The notes: generated by a model not told the origin, from the sequence alone. Counted from the stretch's first letter, positions 24,041-35,557 are shown. The stretch: 64,000 bases of DNA from Meghimatium bilineatum (GCA_034231615.1 CM067322.1:64509349-64573348); one strand, 5' to 3'. A program made the numbers and translations.

Positions 24041-24290
24041 TCTTCTACAGCGTTGGTTCTAAAACTTCTGCTGGCTAGCAGGATGTAATCTGACAGATTG
24101 GAACGAGTTTTGTGATTGTTTACAGCGCGGCGATTTTTTCACTTTCCTACCTGGCATATTCTACTTCGGCATTGCAGCAAATTCAATTTGCAGCTTTCCG
24201 TGAATGTGTTCCTACCTGGTATATTCTACTTCGGAATTGCAGCAAAGTCAATAAGCAGCTTTTCGTGAATGTGTATAAGCTCCGTGGTTA
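24041..24290 (-). mobile_element. Family 1 copy with internal 66-bp tandem duplication
   Basis: It keeps TTGGTTCTAAAACTTCTGC, TAGCAGGATGTAATCTGACAG and TTTACAGCGCGGCGAT. The segment beginning TTCCTACCTGGCATATTCTA (about 24147) is repeated once, with five or so changes, at about 24210. Diverged, so probably an older copy. Confidence 0.6.
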
Positions 24291-24690
24291 GTACACCGAC
24301 TGATAGCCTAAAGTCTTTTTTTCAAAAATTGTTTAGACCAACCGCTGTTAGGTTGGTCTAAAAGTCTAGGAAAATCACATTTTCATCAAAAGTGAAGGTG
24401 GTAGATATGGTGCGGATAACATCAATTTCAATACCATTGCTTAAAACGAAATTAGTTTTGCTGTATTGTAGCAAAAATCAAGAGAATATTTGCAACAGCA
24501 AGTTAACAATTAGCGTAAATGAAAAATCTTTGTCAATGCATCTGATGAAAAGTTTTGCTACACCTGAATGGAGCAAGCATTTTTCCAGTATTGGCACACA
24601 GAATTGCGGCCTTCGAAATAAGTTGTAACAAAAAGATTTTTGGGAACACCATGGACACTTTGAACTAAAATTACTAACTGTAGATATATA
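24291..24690. other. No gene seen
   Basis: Overlapping open frames of about 80 codons exist on both strands near 24392-24723. No motif, splice site or repeat family supports either as a gene. Confidence 0.4.
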
Positions 24691-24694
24691 GTGA

Positions 24695-24960
24695 TACTTA
24701 TTGAGTGTGTGTGACACACGCACTATAGTGATTATTTAGTGTGTGTGTGAGAGATACACGATCGATAGTGATGTCTATTGTGTTTGTGTGTGTGTTTCTG
24801 TGCGAGACACACGATCTATAGTGATGCCTATTGTGTGTGTGTGTTTGTAATACACACGACCTATAGTGTTTCCTATTGTGTGTGTGAGTAAGAAAGTGAG
24901 AGACGACCCATACGGATGCCTATTGTGTATGAGAGAAAGAGAGAGAAACAGAGAATGTGA
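24695..24960. repeat. GT-rich degenerate tandem repeat, about 65 bp, 4 copies
   Basis: Each unit has GTGTGTGTG, then ACACACGATC, then TATAGTGATGCCTATTGTG. Units differ by indels. Confidence 0.8.
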
Positions 24961-25144
24961 ACATAATGAGAGCGCTAGACCATGAAATGAATGACATGTT
25001 TGAATATAGACCGATGAAACCTGTCACAGTAACTGTTGTTATACAAGCTCACACGTGACATGTCCTATACACATATTAAATGTTAAGTATGAGAGAGAAC
25101 TCCACTGAACAGTATTTCTTATATTATTATTCAGTATATATTAG

Positions 25145-25260
25145 TCAGTCCATAGGACGTACTGGCAAGATACTTAAACCATTCGTGCTTGTGCTCAGGA
25201 GGTCACGGGTACAATCCTCCGTTCCAATGTCTTGTTTGCAAGTGTATGTCTTTCAAAGAT
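25145..25260 (+). mobile_element. tRNA-headed SINE fragment
   Basis: Plus strand. AGTCCATAGGACGTACTGGC looks like an A-box arm, and GGTCACGGGTACAATCC about 45 bases later is a near-consensus B box. A body of about 35 bases follows; no tail was recognised. Confidence 0.5.
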
Positions 25261-25372
25261 CCTTATCGTTTGAATTTACAGAGTTACACGCTATGAGTGG
25301 TAATCTTGGCAGGTCGAGTGCCAATTCGTTGAGAGAGGAGAGAAAATATCAGAAAATGCGAGTACAATAAAG

Positions 25373-25615
25373 TCAATTTTCTACTTCATCTGAGTCTTCG
25401 TGTGTTTTGGTTTCGTTATTAGGTTCACTCATTTTAGCAATACGCTTCCTGAACTCAGAGCACGTAATTTTGTAGCGAAGGTGAATGTTTCCAGGGATCT
25501 TAAAAATTAATATATTTGAAAACAGCTCGGTGAGTTCTGAGCATACCATGTGCGGGTGGATGCTGAGGTCAAGGCACTCATCTGAGAACATGCCGATGAC
25601 ACAGAAGTTGTGATT
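25373..25615 (-). other. Unrecognised ORF with acidic C-terminus
   Basis: An open minus-strand frame of about 80 codons ends in a stop at 25373. It contains MFSDECLDLSIHPHMVCSEL, LIFKIPGNIHLRYKITCSEF, RKRIAKM and an acidic end ETKTHEDSDEVEN. The composition looks protein-like rather than repeat-derived, but I recognise no family. There is no clear AG acceptor at its upstream edge and no AATAAA close behind the stop. It might be a terminal exon, a retrocopy fragment or chance. Confidence 0.3.
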
Positions 25616-27185
25616 TACACGGGTCGGTCATTCGCACCAGCGGTGCGCATGGACCTTTACTGCTGGTAACAAGGAGAAACAGTACACGAAGCCAGTGGGG
25701 CCTTTACCGCAACAACACGCAGTCTAACGAAGGAAGTGTTTGCTTTAAAACAGACACTTAATTATTTATAGTTGGAGTCGCAAGTCTATTCACGTGTGTC
25801 CATAAAAAGTTCCGCAATGAACATAATTTAGAAAGTTAAAACAGGTGATATGCGTAGGGGATGGGTGGAGTCATTAGAGAAAGAGTCAAACTGTTGGCCT
25901 CACAGCGGAAAAAGCAAGCTTATCTTTGTCTCCGGACACGTGGATAAAAACGAGCCGGTCGACCAATTAGTTAGCCTCGCCACCATAACAGATAGTCATC
26001 CTTTGGACAGAGCAGACATACTCAAACATTTTTCGTGAGTCCGCATGACCATAGGATTTTGAGATACATGAGTAAATATCGAAAATTTGGGAGTAATATT
26101 GGCCAGTAGAAAACACATAAAAGATTTAAACAAAGCATTGAACTAACATAGCGTTATACACTGATATATTTACTGAAGCGAAGCTCTGAACACATGGACA
26201 TTGCCTAACCTAATATAACATTTAAAAGCAAGACGGTGCAGTTAAAGTATGAACGTACACATTTGTGAACACATGTCAAGCGTCTGAATAATTGTACAAG
26301 GGATAGCTTCACACTTTGAAAATAGTATATTCTCAATGGCAATAAATTATACCAAATGATGTTATTGGCAAATGTATACATCTTTTACATATTTGTATAA
26401 TGTTGTCCTTTGTAAATGTTATAGTTTTACCTCAGTGATTCATGTTATAAGTGCGGGCAGGTTATATCAGCTAAGACTGTCTTACATACAGGACCTGCTG
26501 GTTAATGGGAAATCAAGCCTTCTTAATGTCTTCTTCTACCATTCCCATGATTTTCTTTGGTCACTATAAATATATTTTGTGTGGAAGTCCTCATTTTCCA
26601 CTAGCCATTAGATCTTAAATCGTAGACGGTCATGTATGAGCACATACCTGACAAGATCATAGCTGCATCGACGCTCTCGTCTCAATAATCCGCCAAAGTG
26701 TATCAGCTTGCAGTTTCAGTTCATTATTGATTAATCAGTCTCTCGTGTTATGTCTTTCTGCTGATCTATCTGTTGTGGATCCCCATACAACCTCAATTAT
26801 TGTCCTCACATTTATTACATGAAGTAACGCTTATGCTCCAGATATTTCACAGACTACATCAGCTCCGTGTGATTTGTTTTAATGAGAAAAAAATCTGTAA
26901 TTAATTTTAAATATGTTTTATCCCTACAATCTTGTTATTGTTAGCGGATATTTCACATCCAAAATAGCCACCAGTGATGTTTTATATGTGTGAAGCAAAC
27001 TACTTTTATGTGCATGCGTGTTTGTGGCGTCTGAAATGAGAGCAAAGAATACGACTCCTTTTAGGTCTGAAACAGGTCAGATGTTTCTTATTCGAGTCGG
27101 AAAGAAGCTTGATATGAGATTATGCGGGAAGCTCATGCTTACGAATATGTTCCATAATTTTAATGTGTTACACAGTCATAGGCTT
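25616..27185. other. No gene seen
   Basis: AT-rich DNA with no supported gene or repeat copy. The phrase ATGGGAAATCAAGCCTTCT at 26508-26526 occurs again at 37235-37253 beside the inverted-repeat unit; I cannot say whether this is shared ancestry. Confidence 0.4.
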
Positions 27186-27189
27186 GTGA

Positions 27190-27830
27190 GTATCTGTGAA
27201 ACAGGTGTATATGTCTGCATTAAGTATCTATGAAACAGGTGTATATGTCTGCATTAAGTATCTGTGAAACAGGTGTATATGTCTGCATTAAGTATCTGTG
27301 AAACAGGTGTATATGTCTGCATTGAGTATCTGTGAAACAGGTGTATATGTCTGCATTGAGTATCTGTGAAACAGGTGTATATGTCTGCATTGAGTATCTG
27401 TGAAACAGCTGTATATGTCTGCATTGAGTATCTGTGAAACAGGTGTATATGTCTGCATTGAGTATCTGTGAAACAGGTGTATATGTCTGCATTAAGTATC
27501 TGTGAAACAGGTGTATATGTCTGCATTAAGTATCTGTGAAACAGGTGTATATGTCTGCATTAAGTATCTGTGAAACAGGTGTATATGTCTGCATTGAGTT
27601 TCTGTGAAACAGCTGTATATGTCTGCATTGAGTATCTGTGAAACAGCTGTATATGTCTGCATTGAGTATCTGTGAAACAGGTGTATATGTCTGCATTGAG
27701 TATCTGTGAAACAGGTGTATATGTCTGCATTAAGTATCTGTGAAACAGGTGTATATGTCTGCATTAAGTATCTGTGAAACAGCTGTATATGTCTTTATTG
27801 AGTATTTCTGAAACAGGTGTATATGTGCGC
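27190..27830. repeat. 34-bp minisatellite, about 18-19 copies
   Basis: The unit is AAGTATCTGTGAAACAGGTG plus TATATGTCTGCATT. Point variants (AAGTATC/GAGTATC, ACAGGTG/ACAGCTG) are distributed in blocks, suggesting later duplication of groups of units. Confidence 0.95.
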
Positions 27831-28670
27831 ATTGATTTTCTTATATTTATTTATTATATGTTTCATATTGAAGATGTGATCCCTAGTACATCTGTTCTGA
27901 CTTGAACCTGATTGGGTTATATTAATTTCTCTTTCCATATTTTCCATTATTTGTATGGTTATCTTGAGAAGTTCTTACTGGCATGACTGGTCAAAGGAAT
28001 TTATCTGTAATTTATGTATAGTTGCAAGTTATCTTTCTTCAGAAGTGGTATATATACTCATGTTTTCCAATATTATGCCATATTTCGCTTCCCTATATTT
28101 TATCACAAATAGCATAATAGACTTGGACACTTGAGTTCTACTCCTATCTGAACTATATTCCGCTAATCTGCTTCTGAAAAATAACGTAGAGGAAACCATT
28201 TGTTTGTCTTCTAACACTGCGTTGTTATGAATTCTTTTATTTATATTACAACACATTTCAAGAATCGTATAAAGACAATGGAGAATGTTATAACAGATAG
28301 TTCAAGGGCTGCATGTCTTTAAAAAAAGACGCAGAAGAGCATACGGTGGTATAAGTGGGCTTCTGTTTATGTACATATATCGGATTTTGTACATATTTTG
28401 TATATATATCATTGTGGCTCAGATTGGTTTTGTGCGTCACATCCATAATTTACCATGAATCTTAGATTATATTTTGTATAGCATAATATTAATACTATCG
28501 TCTAGAATGACGTAAAGTTTCCTACCTGCCTACTTATTCACACACCTTGTGCAATGCAACAACTAGTTTTAGTAATATTTTTAATTCAAGCTCTATTATT
28601 TTACCAGACAATGATACTTTTATTTTTCCATATATGTTTCATAAACATCCATAGTATTCTTTTTGTTCTA
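27831..28670. other. No gene seen
   Basis: No supported coding or repeat feature. Confidence 0.45.
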
Positions 28671-28675
28671 GCATG

Positions 28676-28800
28676 ACTTTCATCATCATCACTTGCCAAT
28701 TTTGCATAGACTGTTGGATGCAACGGCGTTCCAACATCTACTGCGTTTTCCCTTCTTAATGCACTCTGATGGGTTATATTTTATCCGGGCATCTCATTAT
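28676..28800 (-). mobile_element. Weak LINE 3'-end fragment
   Basis: It begins with (CATCAT)n on the plus strand, as LINE C and D 3' ends do. The minus strand then reads EGKTQ and MLERRCIQQSMQNWQ in a broken frame, reminiscent of a LINE C-terminus. Confidence 0.35.
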
Positions 28801-28994
28801 GTTTCCCTTCCATTTGCATCTTTTCCTACCTCCTGCGTGTCGCCTCTCAACTCTACATTCAAGAAAGGTATTCAACAAGGTGATGTCGTTTTATATGTCA
28901 AAAATAGTTTGTGTTCTTTATTTTATTTCTTTTAAATAATATTTTGTTAGGTGTCAACTGCATAACACAGGTATAACTAATTAGATCTAGTATA

Positions 28995-29393
28995 TTTCCA
29001 GTTGAAATCCAGGATTGCAAAACAAGAATGTTGAAGACGTCAGCAGCAAATAAAATAACTGCCTTCGAATTGTGGTACTGCAGAAAGATTTTCAGAATAC
29101 GTTGGACGGAGAGAAATAAAACGAGGAAGTGAGAAGGGTAAGCATCGCAGAAGAAATGCTACTTAATAGCGTTATAACAAGAAATCTGAGACAGTTTTGA
29201 CATTTCGTGTATTTGATATAGAAATAATAACAGTGTCGACGGTAACAGAGACAGAGTTCGACTTAGAAGAAGATTATCACACTGTTTAAAGATGACACTG
29301 GCAGAGTCATGTCTCTTAGCCCAAGTTCGCGAAGAGTTTATAACAGCCATAAGAAAGACTAAGTTCTGGAAAGAGTATGTCGTCTGATACAAT
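28995..29393 (+). mobile_element. LINE D fragment 4
   Basis: Plus strand, frameshifted. Blocks: AFELWYCRKIFRIRWTERNK, LITRNLRQF region, RVRLRRRLSHCLKMTLAES, then TAIRKTKFWKEYVV and stop. This matches the FE.W..RR..R..WT and WKEYV blocks of LINE D. Confidence 0.8.
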
Positions 29394-29394
29394 T

Positions 29395-29500
29395 CTTTTT
29401 TCATACCCAGTGTTGTCAGAACTTCTGTGTTTATTTTCTTTCCATGAAATTCTCTATATTCTTCAATATATATACTTCTCAAAAGCATTAATTATCGCTG
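29395..29500 (-). mobile_element. LINE C-like fragment, head-to-head with LINE D
   Basis: The minus-strand frame reads MLLRSIYIEEYREFHGKKIN, TEVLTTLGMKKE, which corresponds to FEMW.YRR..SWKEKKTNKEVL in LINE C. It directly abuts the 3' end of LINE D fragment 4. Confidence 0.6.
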
Positions 29501-29504
29501 TGTT

Positions 29505-30090
29505 TGTTAATTATCTATTTTTTATGCCATACAATAATGTACAGTATGTGTAGCACTTTGTTAATTATCTATTTTTTATGCCATACAATAATGTACAGTA
29601 TGTGTAGCACTTTGTTAATTATCTATTTTTTGCCATACAATAATGTACAGTATGTGTAGCACTTTGTTAATTATCTATTTTTTTGCCATACAATAATGTA
29701 CAGTATGTGTAGCACTTTGTTAATTATCTATTTTTTTGCCATACAATAATGTACAGTATGTGTAGCACTTTGTTAATTATCTATTTTTTAGCCATACAAT
29801 AATGTACAGTATGTGTAGCACTTTGTTAATTATCTATTTTTTTGTCATACAATAATGTACAGTATGTGTAGCACTTTGTTAATTATCTATTTTTTTGCCA
29901 TAAAATAATGTACAGTATGTGTAGCACTTTGTTAATTATCTATTTTTTATGCCATACAATAATGTACAGTATGTGTAGCACTTTGTTAATTATCTATTTT
30001 TTTTGCCATACAATAATGTACAGTATGTGTAGCACTTTGTTAATTATCTATTTTTTTGCCATACAATAATGTACAGTATGTGTAGCACTT
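29505..30090. repeat. 53-bp minisatellite, 11 copies
   Basis: The unit has CCATACAATAATGTACAGTA, TGTGTAGCACTTTGTTAATT and ATCTATTTTTT. Copies are nearly identical apart from the length of the T run (6-8) and an optional AT before GCC, which implies recent homogenisation. Confidence 0.95.
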
Positions 30091-30094
30091 TACA

Positions 30095-30900
30095 ATTATC
30101 AACTGCAGTTTGTGAATAACATCTTGTTCTCTACTCTTTAATTAAAAGCATCTTCAGATATAAAGATGTTCGAGGCGAAGGCAAGAAGAACTGTTTCAAT
30201 TTTTCTTTGTTAAAACAATTTACCCGAGCTCTGTTTGCGTAGTTTGTGTCTGTTTATTTTAAACTAACATTTCTTCGTGTTTTCATATTTCCTCTTTTCT
30301 TCAAAATACACATTTAGTTTGTAAAATAAAGTTATTCTCATGAGGAAAACGCTTTTGTTTGTAAAAAAAAAAATCGTATTGTTTGACGTCACTAAATGCT
30401 GTTTTAGTTGGTGACAAGGAAAGTTAAAATGAAAGCTTTTCCAGTATTGCTAGAAATTGTATTCGACATTTCCAGACGATCTAATCTTCTAATCATGTTG
30501 TTGATGCTCTAATCACATGTTGGTGAGTCTGTACTTGTACGTTCAAATCTATATTGTCAAAGTTTCATTGGTTTATTTGTTGCTTCAGGCTATAAATCTT
30601 CTCGACATTTTCCAGGTTTATGAACGAATAATCGTCAAGTATTTCCGAAGATGCCCTGCATTTTTAAGAATGCCATTTCTAACCATTATCTTTCAACATT
30701 CATTTAAAACCTGATTGATATGTCAATATACCTTAAGTCAATTTTATATTAAATTCTGTATTTTACAGATGTTTCTTGGTTACCTCTTCTCCAAGAATAT
30801 TCGAGAACAATGTCCATTGTGTATTAATCCTGTTGGTCTTCTCATTGTGTGACCTGTCCATTTTCAGGGATGTTTCTTACGCGTTTCTTTTACTGTATCT
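30095..30900. other. No gene seen
   Basis: No supported gene or known repeat copy. Confidence 0.45.
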
Positions 30901-30904
30901 GCTT

Positions 30905-31180
30905 AGTTCGTGTTCGTAGTCGTAACCTTCCATAACAGTTACCATGTTGTTCTGACAGGCCGACGTTGTGCTTGAACTAGTTATGGTCGCGACGTTGGTG
31001 GGTAGAACAACAAAGAAACCTATCGCAGGGGCCAGAGTTGTGTCCTGATGTCGACATTTGTTTCGGCAGCATTGGACTCGAAACACCATTGAGTCGAATG
31101 GCTGCTGGAACAGAGGTCAGAGCACTTATGGGAATGCCCGGCGTGTTGTGAGGCCAGTTTCTAATCAAGAATCCAGTTCT
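30905..31180. mobile_element. Dispersed repeat C, copy 2
   Basis: It aligns with 15382-15640 from TCGTAGTCGTAACCTTC to CCAGTTT.CTAAT.AAGAATC. Repeat B is not adjacent here, so C is a unit in its own right. Minus-strand frames are open in pieces but shifted relative to copy 1. Confidence 0.75.
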
Positions 31181-31596
31181 TGCTTTGATATAGTTTAGTT
31201 ATACGCTCTAAAAGGAAGAACTCAGGCTCTATTCTCATTAAATGTCAGAACCATTTGATTTGTTGTCTCTTGATGCATTCATTAACTGGTGTGCTTCCTA
31301 TGATATATCTAACATCATTGCTTGCAAAAATATTTGATTACAAATTTAAATAATAGCAGAATAGCATACACATCATGTATAATCGTTAAAGTTTCAAGGG
31401 CTAATCGAAAAAAAATATTTTGCTTTAAAGGGAAAATTGCAAATATAAAAATGACCAAGATATATGGATCCAATTGGTTTGTTATACATTTTTTTTAAAA
31501 TAACAACTACACCTTGTATATAGGGTTAATATAAGCAATCTGCATACGGGACTGCATAATTTGTATTTCACCTCCGAAATAAATGTGCGTGTGACA

Positions 31597-31890
31597 GCAG
31601 CTTTTTCTGCGTTCTTTTTCGCACATCTGCAACCCAGCAGGATGTAGTCAGAGGAATAGAGTATCTTTTAAATATTTACTATGCTGTAAGATGTAGTGAG
31701 GAGAATAGATACGTTTTCACATCTCTGCTGCATACCTTAGCGGGGTGTATCCGGAGAATGGGATACGTTTTCAAATCTCTGCTGCATACCTTGACAGGAT
31801 GTACCAGGAGAATGGGATACGTTCCTCTTGATTTACAGCTTATTTGAAGTTTGTGCGTCTTTCGACTTGACTCACTGGGATTTATCATGA
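31597..31890 (-). mobile_element. Family 1 copy, rearranged by internal duplication
   Basis: It starts TTTTTCTGCGTTC and keeps AGCAGGATGTAGTC. Then a segment of about 60-70 bp (GGAGAATGGGATACGTTTTC, CTCTGCTGCATACCTT) is present about three times in tandem, each with a remnant of the core GATGTA..GGAGAAT. Confidence 0.6.
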
Positions 31891-31927
31891 GCTAGCAGCA
31901 TTTACTCATGATCATGTTTTCTTTGAT

Positions 31928-32007
31928 TGCCAGACACTAGAATCGAACTCACTACCTATGATTTCAGACTTGATATCGACCTTTATGCCTAGAGATTACC
32001 AACGCTG
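31928..32007 (-). mobile_element. tRNA-like SINE head
   Basis: Minus strand: GCGTTGGTAATCTCTAGGC (A-box TGGTAATCTC) and GTGAGTTCGATTCTAG (B box GAGTTCGATTC). The spacing of about 45 bases suits a tRNA-derived head. Confidence 0.55.
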
Positions 32008-32384
32008 TCCCCACTCCCAACTGAACATATTTTGGTCCGATTATGATGTGCATATATTTTAAACATACAATACAGTCAACATTATAATAACTCTTTAGAA
32101 GCTGTCGTTCAAGCAGAGACATTGAACTTCGTGACAATTATCACGCTATGTCAAAAATCACTACAGTCAACAAACGCCGGGTTGTTGACTACGTCCTGAA
32201 TAGGATATACTAACAGTTTTGTCTACAATTAAAGAGAAATTGGCATCATCAACATACCAACTATTTGTGACACTGCAGGTCAATAACACGTATGGCTGCC
32301 TCAAGTTCACAGTAGGGCTTTACATGGTTTTCATTCACACCCATGCAACTCTCAGAGTAAGAAGTGCTTTGAGAAGAATCCACT

Positions 32385-32925
32385 TGTATGTGCGTATGTG
32401 TGCACGCACTGTGACGGTATGTTCTACTATTATGTGTGCACTGTGACGACATGTTCCACTATTATGTGTGTACTGTGACGACATGTTCCACTATTATGTG
32501 TGCACGCACTGTGATGGTATGTTCCACTATTATGTGTGCACTGTGACGACATGTTCCACTATTATGTGTGCACTGTGACGACATGTTCCACTATTATGTG
32601 TGCACTGTGACGACATGTTCCACTATTATGTGTGCACGCACTGTGATGGTATGTTCCACTATTATGTGTGCACTGTGACGACATGTTCCACTATTATGTG
32701 TGCACTGTGACGACATGTTCCACTATTATGTGTGCACTGTGACGACATGTTCCACTATTATGTGTGCACTGTGACGACATGTTCCACTATTATGTGTGCA
32801 CTGTGACGACATGTTCCACTATTATGTGTGCACGCACTGTGAAGGTATGTTCCACTATTATGTGTGCACTGTGACGACAGGTCCCACTATTATGTGTGCA
32901 AGCACTGTGACGGCATAGAGATCAG
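32385..32925. repeat. 32/36-bp two-type minisatellite, about 16 copies
   Basis: Short units (32 bp) read GTGTGCACTGTGACGACATG plus TTCCACTATTAT. Long units (36 bp) have an extra CACG and GGTATG in place of GACATG. The order is long, short x2, long, short x3, long, short x5, long, short. Confidence 0.92.
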
Positions 32926-32936
32926 ATGGGAATTTA

Positions 32937-33127
32937 TGAACGAACCCCCCAAAAAATTAATATAGTTTAACATGATTAATAATATGTACTTACTGTGCAA
33001 AACTGAAATCCGACTGCTAAATCCAGGAATAGGGTAATGAAGTTTTGATAATCACTAAAAATACACATTATAATAATACACACAAATCGATGTTTCGATC
33101 GAAAGGCCTTTGTTAAGACAAAATTAA
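32937..33127. mobile_element. Dispersed repeat E, copy 1
   Basis: About 190 bp, from ATGAACGAACCCCCCAAAAA to CTTTGTTAAGACAAAAT. It aligns with 34987-35193; both have GACTGCTAAATCCAGGAATA and CGATGTTTCGATCGAAAGGC. It follows directly on a tandem array. Class unknown. Confidence 0.75.
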
Positions 33128-33345
33128 AACATACAACAGAAAGCGAACAATAAGAATTATGAACGTCCACATCGGCATGTGTAATGTAGATTCATAATAT
33201 TCATTACACATACCAATGGGAACGTCCATAATTCTTATTCATAATCATTATACCGAACACAAATGGTAAAATGAGTATGGTAGATATACAAAAATGAGAA
33301 GTTTACATTAGGAGAAGACACAACATATAGAATGGACAAGTGAAT

Positions 33346-33623
33346 TCTTCTTCTTGTGTGTTCATTCTCAAACTCCTACAGGTTATCAGAATGTAGTCTA
33401 GAGAAAGGTATACGTTTTGTCATGATTTACAGCTTATCTGCAATATCTTTGCCTTTTGGCATAACACATCCGACTTCAGTATGGCCTATGGGTCACTTTC
33501 CTCTTTATGGAATAGGAAAATCAACTTCATCCCCAACCATCTTTACTCACCTATTACGACAACCCTGGCAGGTAACAGTATCGCTATTCCGTGTCCCCCT
33601 TTTGACCCCGGCAACACATGGAC
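33346..33623 (-). mobile_element. Family 1 copy, full length
   Basis: TTC tract, TGTTCATTCTCAAACTCC, ATCAGAATGTAGTCTAGAG, then CATCCGACTTCAGTATGGCC to CCCGGCAACACATGGAC. No target duplication is visible (flanks CAAGTGAATT and GTTATTAAAA). Confidence 0.85.
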
Positions 33624-34084
33624 GTTATTAAAATTTAAAAACCAATAATAACTTTATAATCAAATTCTGAAAGCATGTCTGGTCGAAACGTTGATTTATT
33701 CTATTGTAGTGGCTCTTTTGAACATATTAAACCTTTTGTTCTAATTTATTATTTGTATTCATCCATCTACCCCGAAATATGATATATGGTTGTACAGCAA
33801 CCTCCTATTCATTCCGTTTGAAAATTTCCGGGGGCCGAAATGAACACAACAAAATCAAACTTCACAGAATTGTATCGATATATCGCCTCTTTCATTTCTG
33901 ATTCTAATTTCATGTTATCCCACTAACTTTCAATATTTTTCCCTGCCATATTTTACACTTCATGTCATCTGCGACAAGTAGAATATTATTTTCTGTTTGG
34001 AGTATTTGTGGTCTGGTGCTGGTAACATTCTTATAATGTTCCTTCACTATAGTTTGTTGTTATGAATTGCATATGTTTTAAATC
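33624..34084. other. No gene seen
   Basis: No supported gene or repeat copy. Confidence 0.4.
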
Positions 34085-34300
34085 CCATTGGTAGGTAGCA
34101 AGCATATCATATTCTTGAAGTTGCCATCAAACCAGTATTTTTTGTCTGTATTTATTTTATAGGCAACATAAATGTGTTTAGTAGTATGTCATTGCTTTCT
34201 GAACGGGTAGTATGCTCAATAGCCTGCGGCTGGATTTGAACCCTGTACCTTGGCCGTCGCTCTGACGCTCTGTGTACGTCGCCGCCACACAGACGGAGAA
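34085..34300 (-). mobile_element. SINE D, full copy with tRNA head
   Basis: Minus strand. The head has CGGCGACGTACACAGAGCG and a B-box GGGTTCAAATCC, then the family body CCGTTCAGAAAGCAATG, ACATTTATGTTGCCTATAAA and a diverged tail with ATATGATATGCTTGC. It matches 57738-57945 in order. Confidence 0.8.
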
Positions 34301-34780
34301 TGCATATGTTTGCATTATTGAAATATGTAATATTTTACCTTCACAACACAGCATCAAATACGAAAACATATTAATAAAAACAGCAAGATGGAAAATTGAT
34401 GTATTTTAAGATTCCCGTGGCTCTTAAATCTCTCAAGCTGTCTTAAGGTTTCAGTTGACGTCATCATGTTTGTCTTCAACAAACGACACCTCGGCCCATG
34501 CCCTGTCGAGCTCAAGCCGTTTACATCTGACATTTGGGCGAATGACAAAGTTGTTTAGTGTGAGGATTGAAACACAAAATCGGTGTTCACAGTGTGGTGG
34601 CATGATGATGCAGTGTACGGTCATCTATCTTTGTCAGTTTACATCATTAGCCGCACATGCGCGCGAAATTTCAATGTTGTGACAAATCCATCAGCAAAGA
34701 TAATCTTCACATCCTTTGTAATGTTCAGAGATGCTTTCACATTGTGTATAATATATCTACATTACTGCAAATTGTATTTA
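34301..34780. other. No gene seen
   Basis: Open frames of 64-76 codons on both strands near 34354-34682 have no splice borders or domains I recognise. Confidence 0.4.
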
Positions 34781-34782
34781 CG

Positions 34783-34986
34783 TCTCTCTCTCCCTCTCTC
34801 ATTCTTTCTATAGCTTTTAATCTCTCTCTTCCTATAGCTCCCCTTCAATATCTAATATCTATCAATCTATCTATCAATCTGTCTATCTATCAATCTGTCT
34901 ATCTGTATGTCTGTCTGTCTATCTGTCTGTCTGTCTATCTGCCTGTCTGCCTGCCTGTCTGCCTGCCTGCCTGCCTGTCTGTCTTT
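34783..34986. repeat. CTCT / CTAT / CTGT / CTGC microsatellite cluster
   Basis: Pyrimidine-rich tetranucleotide runs that shift stepwise from CTCT to CTAT, CTGT, then TGCC. It precedes repeat E copy 2. Confidence 0.93.
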
Positions 34987-35193
34987 ATGAACGAACCCCC
35001 CCCCCCCCCCCCCCCAAAAAAAATTAATATAGTTTAACATGATTAATATTATGTAAAAAAAAAGTAAAAAACTGAAATCCGACTGCTAAATCCAGGAATA
35101 GGGTAATGACGTTTTGATAATCACTAAAAATACACATTATAATAATAGACACAAATCGATGTTTCGATCGAAAGGCCTTTGTTAAGACAAAAT
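34987..35193. mobile_element. Dispersed repeat E, copy 2, with long poly-C
   Basis: As copy 1 (32937-33127), but the C run after ATGAACGAA is about 20 long instead of 6 and the segment CTTACTGTGCAA is replaced by an A-run. Confidence 0.75.
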
Positions 35194-35194
35194 A

Positions 35195-35544
35195 GACACA
35201 ATTCGTTGAATATAGACAGTCTTGTCTTGTCCAGCCCAGGTGATTGTCTAAGATTCACACCCATATATTACCACTGGAAATATGTAAATTCTTATGAATG
35301 TTAGTTGTTTTTTTCAGCAGCTCAGTCATATGTTTTAAATTTATATTAGCTTCTTTGACTCGATAGTCAACCTCGTTCTGACTTCTTAATAACAATCCCC
35401 ATTACTGTTGATAAGAAAACTAAGGTATTCAAAACTGGTGACTAATTCGTTGTTGTTGATACTGTTTAAGAACTTGCTAGTGGTTTTGTCGCTTTTCATA
35501 ATCTTGGTCTTTTTTTGCATTCAGAAATAGGTTTTGTTTTCACT
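35195..35544 (-). mobile_element. LINE B, 3' part (split by LINE A2)
   Basis: Minus strand, with stops: KTKIMKSDKTTSKFLNSINN, ELVTSFEYLSFLI, VRTRLTIESKKLI, IFPVVIYGCES and TITWAGQDK. These are the post-RT 'F.YLG' and 'P...YG.E.W' blocks. With one copy of the target duplication it reads straight on from 36163 upward. Confidence 0.85.
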
Positions 35545-35557
35545 ATGTTCATTAATG

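Noticed and set aside
27220..27764. Three minus-strand frames of 90 codons with CFTDTQCRH-like repeats
   Set aside because: Translation of the 34-bp array; frames rotate from unit to unit.
29505..30090. CRISPR-like regular repeats (53-bp period)
   Set aside because: Units are contiguous with no unique spacers, and the window is eukaryotic; it is a plain minisatellite.
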